Shown here: piece by piece, positions 60,847 through 64,000 of the stretch
Layout of the letters: the number at the start of each line of letters is the position of its first letter
Numbering within the stretch: position 1 is the stretch's first letter
NCBI GenBank assembly: GCA_913058265.1
Contig: CAJXPQ010000005.1
Coordinates: 124,001 to 188,000, forward strand
Origin: an uncultured Oligoflexia bacterium
GTDB lineage: Bacteria; Bdellovibrionota; Bacteriovoracia; Bacteriovoracales; Bacteriovoracaceae
Direction: 5' to 3'
Length of the DNA stretch: 64,000 nt
The notes under the pieces: generated by a model
What the model was told of the DNA's origin: nothing
Seen by the model: only the letters and a program-made list of their open reading frames with translations
The model's database searches: none
Made by a program: the position numbers and the translations under genes

Positions 60847-63768
60847 CTACTTTGTAAAAAAGATCTTATGATACCTGTTTTTTATAATTTTAAAGAGATC
60901 TAAGTCTTTGTTTTCATTAATATCACTCATATCAACCTTATAATCCGCTAAACTCTGTTCCTTGGTTGCTGAGCCCTGAATTGTGTTTGCTCTAGTGAAC
61001 TTTTCGATATTTTGGCCCACAGACGGTTTCTCAGCAATTTCTGGACTGCCTTTTTCTTTCCCTACAGTGTCTAGAGAATCGTAAACATCACTTTTCTTTA
61101 ACTTACTCAGATCAATTTTTGCACCTTTAAATTTTTTAAGCTCTTCAAAAGCATTGTTTTGTAATGAAGCGACTAAACGCTTTGAGTGCTTGATCATATT
61201 AAGCTCTGGCATATTATGTAATTTAAAGTTTGCGTCTAAATTGTTGGCCGCCACAATCGGATCTAGTTTAGGACTTAATGAGCGCAGTGTATTCTCCAAA
61301 GAGGTATAATCTTGTTCTCTAACTTTTCCAACACTCATCTTTTTAACAAAGCTCATTTGCGCTCTCGTAAAATTTAAAAAGGCCGGATCTCCTTCAAATA
61401 TTTCAGTTCGCAAAGGAGAAAATTGAGTAATTCGATTTCCACAGCTATTTGTTTTTAAACACTCACATGTAAGGTCGAACTTAGCCCCCTTCATACATAG
61501 CGGTTGAAGATTATTTGCCACAACATTTGCATGTGCACTTTGAATAGGACTAAACTTGTAAAAGAATTTCTTTTTAAAGGGAATTCCCATAGATGTCTGA
61601 CCACCACTTTCCTCTTCAATCATTTTTTCAACGACTTTTAAATTATCCCCAATACGAGATATTTTTTTCTTTGTTGTATCAAGATTTATTTTCGCCATAA
61701 AATAACTTGCTAGATAATAGATCCCTCTTCTCATGGGGTTTCTCTGTAGAACAGTCGTTAGCTTCATACCTTTCTTTATAAACTTAGGAAAAAGAAACAT
61801 TCCCACGACACCTAGCCCAAGTCCAGTAAATGCTGTGACCTCATTAGTTGTGCTAGTGAAGTCTTTCTCACTTTTCAGGGCATCATCTACTTGTTTTTCT
61901 TTTTCTTCTGCTGTTAACTCTTCTGCATAGGCACTACTTATTAACAAATTACTTTTCAAAGATTTCATAGCATCAGCAAGTAATCTTAATACATCTTCTA
62001 CTTGCATTTTTCCGTCAAGATCTAAGCTATCGTATTCGACGGAAAGTTTCGAGTTATTAAACATTAACTTCACAACCTCTGATCTTTCTTCAGGGGAGTT
62101 ATTATTTAAAGCTTCACTCCAATCCTTAGCAAGTAGCTCTTCAAACTTCATGGACTCACTTTTAAATAGTTGCATATGCTTATTGATACTTGCAGATACT
62201 GGAGGTGCTTCCTTGATTTCATCTTCATTAAGAAAATCAAATGCCGACGAGCACTCTAAATCATGACGAATAATCCAATTTGTATAATCTATTCCACAGG
62301 TATTATCTTTTCTTAAGTTTTCCCTTGCATCTGCTGACTTCTGATCATCTACAGCCCATTTTTCATTAATCTGATCATTAGTAAGATCTTTGTCAGCATC
62401 TAATTCTAAATCAATATCCATGTAATCAGAGTTCCATGCCCCTGACACTTCAGCCAGTAGATCATCAGCACCTGCATCTGTTGCCATGGTATCTAATAGC
62501 TTTTCGTCTTCTAATAAGTCGCTAGTTAGGCTTAAGTTTGCAACCATCTTTTTGAGTGCTGGAGCCACTTTAGCTGTGTTTCGAACCATACAAACACAGT
62601 TCTCCTTTTGTAGAAATGACTTTAGCGCACAGCTTGCAGAAATCGCTGCAGGACAAGCTGTACCAAGAGTTGATGCGGCACAAGTATCTACAAAGACTGA
62701 TGCTGCCACATTTTTGGCCGTAGTCTCAGCTACTTCATTGACTCCTTCTGTAATACATTTTCTTGGTTCACTTTTCACTATCTCCTGAAGGCTTGAGCCC
62801 GGATCTGTTTTAAGAAACTCTATGTTTTCAGCAATAGCATCCGCCACTTTAGCTCCAACTTTTTTACCAATAAATACTCCAGTACCTGCCCCTGCTATTT
62901 GAGCGGCTTTACCACCACCGGCTTTCTCAGTAATTTTTTTACCAATAATTCCTCCGACAGCAGATGAGACACCTTTGACAACGGTATTTGTTACGGTTGA
63001 CTTCGCTGTACTGATTAAAGTTTGCGCACTTGCAATCGTTTGAAATTTTGCCATACATTTGTTTGTAGCTTCCCCTACCAAGGCCGCTCCTGTAGTGGTA
63101 CTATTTGCAGCTGAAGTTCCGATAACTGGGCAAGATGCTAAGTCAACTTGAGATTTAAGACACATGGTCGCTTCAGCACCTTGTTTATATCCACTCCAGA
63201 TACCAAAGGCCGCACTCATTCCGATATCAATAGCGGCCGAAGCTCCAAATCCCATATTGGATAATTTTAAAACTTTTAATTTTTTCTTAGCTGCATCTTG
63301 CTTAGCTTGATAAACTTTTTGAAGTGCTAAAAGCTTTGGAAGTTGTCCCTCAACTTTTGCGCTATCACTATATTCTTTATCAAGTTTCCTAAGAGTTATG
63401 ACGTTTTGAATTTCCGCGTAGATATAGATAAGTGCTGCAAGTTTATGTATCCAATGGGTGATACCTGCAGTGTATGATTTAGGCTTTAGTTCTTTTCCAC
63501 TTTTAGTAACTTCACACTTACTATCAATAAGAGTTAGAGTCATCGTAAAAAGTAGAATCATGTTTACGACCTCATTAAGTAATTCGGGATCATCAACAGC
63601 GGTATCGAGAACAGTACAACCAAAACCTTCCGTTGAATCACAAGCAAGACCTGTTACCATTTTGTTGGCCTTCTTTTGAAAAGTTTTCTCGACCCCTGCG
63701 TGTACATTTTGTATTTGAAATACAAACACTAACTGCAGCACAATAATAGAGCTTAATAACCTGATCAC
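60847..63768 (-). CDS. Large exported membrane-associated protein, unknown function
   Basis: The 973-residue protein has a signal peptide (about residues 1-24, QNVHAG). Hydrophobic segments lie near 66-82 (LLNEVVNMILLFTMTLTLID), 107-128 (KLAALIYIYAEI) and 645-660 (FTGLGLGVVGMFLF), and a Gly-zipper-like stretch near 265-325 (VGGIIGKKITEKAGGGKAAQIAGAG) can insert in membranes. There are about 20 cysteines and a helical, charged remainder. The Gly zipper and cysteines recall pore-forming or envelope-spanning proteins. No family recognised. The transcript would run on towards the radical SAM gene (126-base gap). Confidence 0.6.
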   Translation of the reverse strand: MIRLLSSIIVLQLVFVFQIQNVHAGVEKTFQKKANKMVTGLACDSTEGFGCTVLDTAVDDPELLNEVVNMILLFTMTLTLIDSKCEVTKSGKELKPKSYTAGITHWIHKLAALIYIYAEIQNVITLRKLDKEYSDSAKVEGQLPKLLALQKVYQAKQDAAKKKLKVLKLSNMGFGASAAIDIGMSAAFGIWSGYKQGAEATMCLKSQVDLASCPVIGTSAANSTTTGAALVGEATNKCMAKFQTIASAQTLISTAKSTVTNTVVKGVSSAVGGIIGKKITEKAGGGKAAQIAGAGTGVFIGKKVGAKVADAIAENIEFLKTDPGSSLQEIVKSEPRKCITEGVNEVAETTAKNVAASVFVDTCAASTLGTACPAAISASCALKSFLQKENCVCMVRNTAKVAPALKKMVANLSLTSDLLEDEKLLDTMATDAGADDLLAEVSGAWNSDYMDIDLELDADKDLTNDQINEKWAVDDQKSADARENLRKDNTCGIDYTNWIIRHDLECSSAFDFLNEDEIKEAPPVSASINKHMQLFKSESMKFEELLAKDWSEALNNNSPEERSEVVKLMFNNSKLSVEYDSLDLDGKMQVEDVLRLLADAMKSLKSNLLISSAYAEELTAEEKEKQVDDALKSEKDFTSTTNEVTAFTGLGLGVVGMFLFPKFIKKGMKLTTVLQRNPMRRGIYYLASYFMAKINLDTTKKKISRIGDNLKVVEKMIEEESGGQTSMGIPFKKKFFYKFSPIQSAHANVVANNLQPLCMKGAKFDLTCECLKTNSCGNRITQFSPLRTEIFEGDPAFLNFTRAQMSFVKKMSVGKVREQDYTSLENTLRSLSPKLDPIVAANNLDANFKLHNMPELNMIKHSKRLVASLQNNAFEELKKFKGAKIDLSKLKKSDVYDSLDTVGKEKGSPEIAEKPSVGQNIEKFTRANTIQGSATKEQSLADYKVDMSDINENKDLDLFKIIKNRYHKIFFTK

Positions 63769-63863
63769 ACTTTCTCCTCAAAGTTCGTTCTTTTCTATTT
63801 TATCGTACTAAATGTGACTCTGATTAAGAAAAACTTAAGATTCTATAATTTCAAGTACTTAGT

Positions 63864-64000
63864 TTAAAGACCAAATGACATGGATAAGACAGATCGCCTA
63901 TCTTCTTCTTCACGATAGCCATCATCTGAGGCCTCAATAGCATAAGTGGTTAAATCAAATTGGAAGCTTTTATTACGCACACCAATTCCACCGGATCCCC
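63864..64000 (-). CDS. C-terminus of a probable outer-membrane protein (partial)
   Basis: The frame is open to the window edge and codes for 45 residues (GSGGIGVRNKSFQFDLTTYAI...EEDRRSVLSMSFGL) ending at TAA 63864-63866. The Gly-rich alternating strand pattern and the closing aromatic-containing SMSFGL fit the last strands of a beta-barrel. The gene body and start lie outside the window. Confidence 0.45.
   Translation of the reverse strand, partial: GSGGIGVRNKSFQFDLTTYAIEASDDGYREEEDRRSVLSMSFGL

Noticed and set aside
60830-60860. Terminator around the stop codon of the 973-residue gene
   Set aside because: TTTTTTACA/TGTAAAAAA pairs nine bases but is all A/T apart from one C-G pair and is not followed by T on the minus strand.
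1-64000. tRNA genes, rRNA, CRISPR repeats, transposases or prophage genes
   Set aside because: No cloverleaf with a TTCGAAT arm, no spaced direct repeats, and no transposase, integrase or phage structural motifs seen on either strand.

Overview
The window is low-GC, densely coded DNA from a Gram-negative bacterium. Signals for this are lipopolysaccharide heptose synthesis (GmhA), many lipobox and Sec signal peptides, outer-membrane beta-barrels and TonB/AgmX-like domains. Together with an Agl/Glt gliding-machinery gene set, this points to the Bdellovibrionota, most likely a Bacteriovorax/Halobacteriovorax-like predator. That assignment is inferred from gene content and base composition only; no rRNA gene is present. 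I saw no tRNA, rRNA, CRISPR array, insertion sequence or prophage.

Layout. 1-1.4 kb: an OxyR-type regulator (5' end outside the window), a near-consensus OxyR operator and a 2-Cys peroxiredoxin. 1.5-5.5 kb: two small Cys-rich exported proteins, DNA polymerase I with a degenerate proofreading domain, and an RDD membrane protein. 5.6-6.6 kb: thioredoxin and GmhA. 6.7-17.2 kb: gliding locus, with a TolQ-TolR-TolR motor on the plus strand converging on a minus-strand run of a beta-barrel protein, two large TPR proteins, a TPR lipoprotein (GltE-like), a small CglF-like protein, an FHA/TM/AgmX protein (GltG-like) and a small AgmX-like lipoprotein. 17.3-23.9 kb: AddA/AddB-like helicase-nuclease pair and Hsp33.

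23.9-30.1 kb: the most unusual locus. It holds a cyclic-nucleotide-binding protein, a MotA/TolQ-like channel, a 1036-residue MotB-like protein with a giant periplasmic coiled coil and OmpA-like end, a lipoprotein and a membrane protein, as one tightly packed minus-strand set. 30.1-35.8 kb: an Fe-S oxidoreductase followed by three overlapping genes for exported proteins of unknown function. 35.9-39.9 kb: hisS-valS.

40-50 kb: a mixed region with decayed genes. It has an MBL hydrolase lacking a normal start codon, gene remnants, a lipoprotein, the fabI-EI24-GT9-radical SAM operon, hisC, and a GMC oxidoreductase pseudogene with at least six lesions. 50.1-52.4 kb: a small catabolic operon (FAH, VOC and flavin reductase families). 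53-64 kb: a fused 2-oxoacid dehydrogenase E1 with a 20-bp palindrome upstream, a secreted HExxHxxGxxD metalloprotease with a partner, a fused B12/radical SAM-DUF2344 protein, a 973-residue exported membrane protein, and the C-terminus of a probable outer-membrane protein at the edge.

Three envelope-energised or secreted systems stand out: the Agl/Glt locus, the coiled-coil MotAB-like locus, and the sets of Cys-rich exported proteins, which suit a predatory life style but have no function I can assign from sequence alone.
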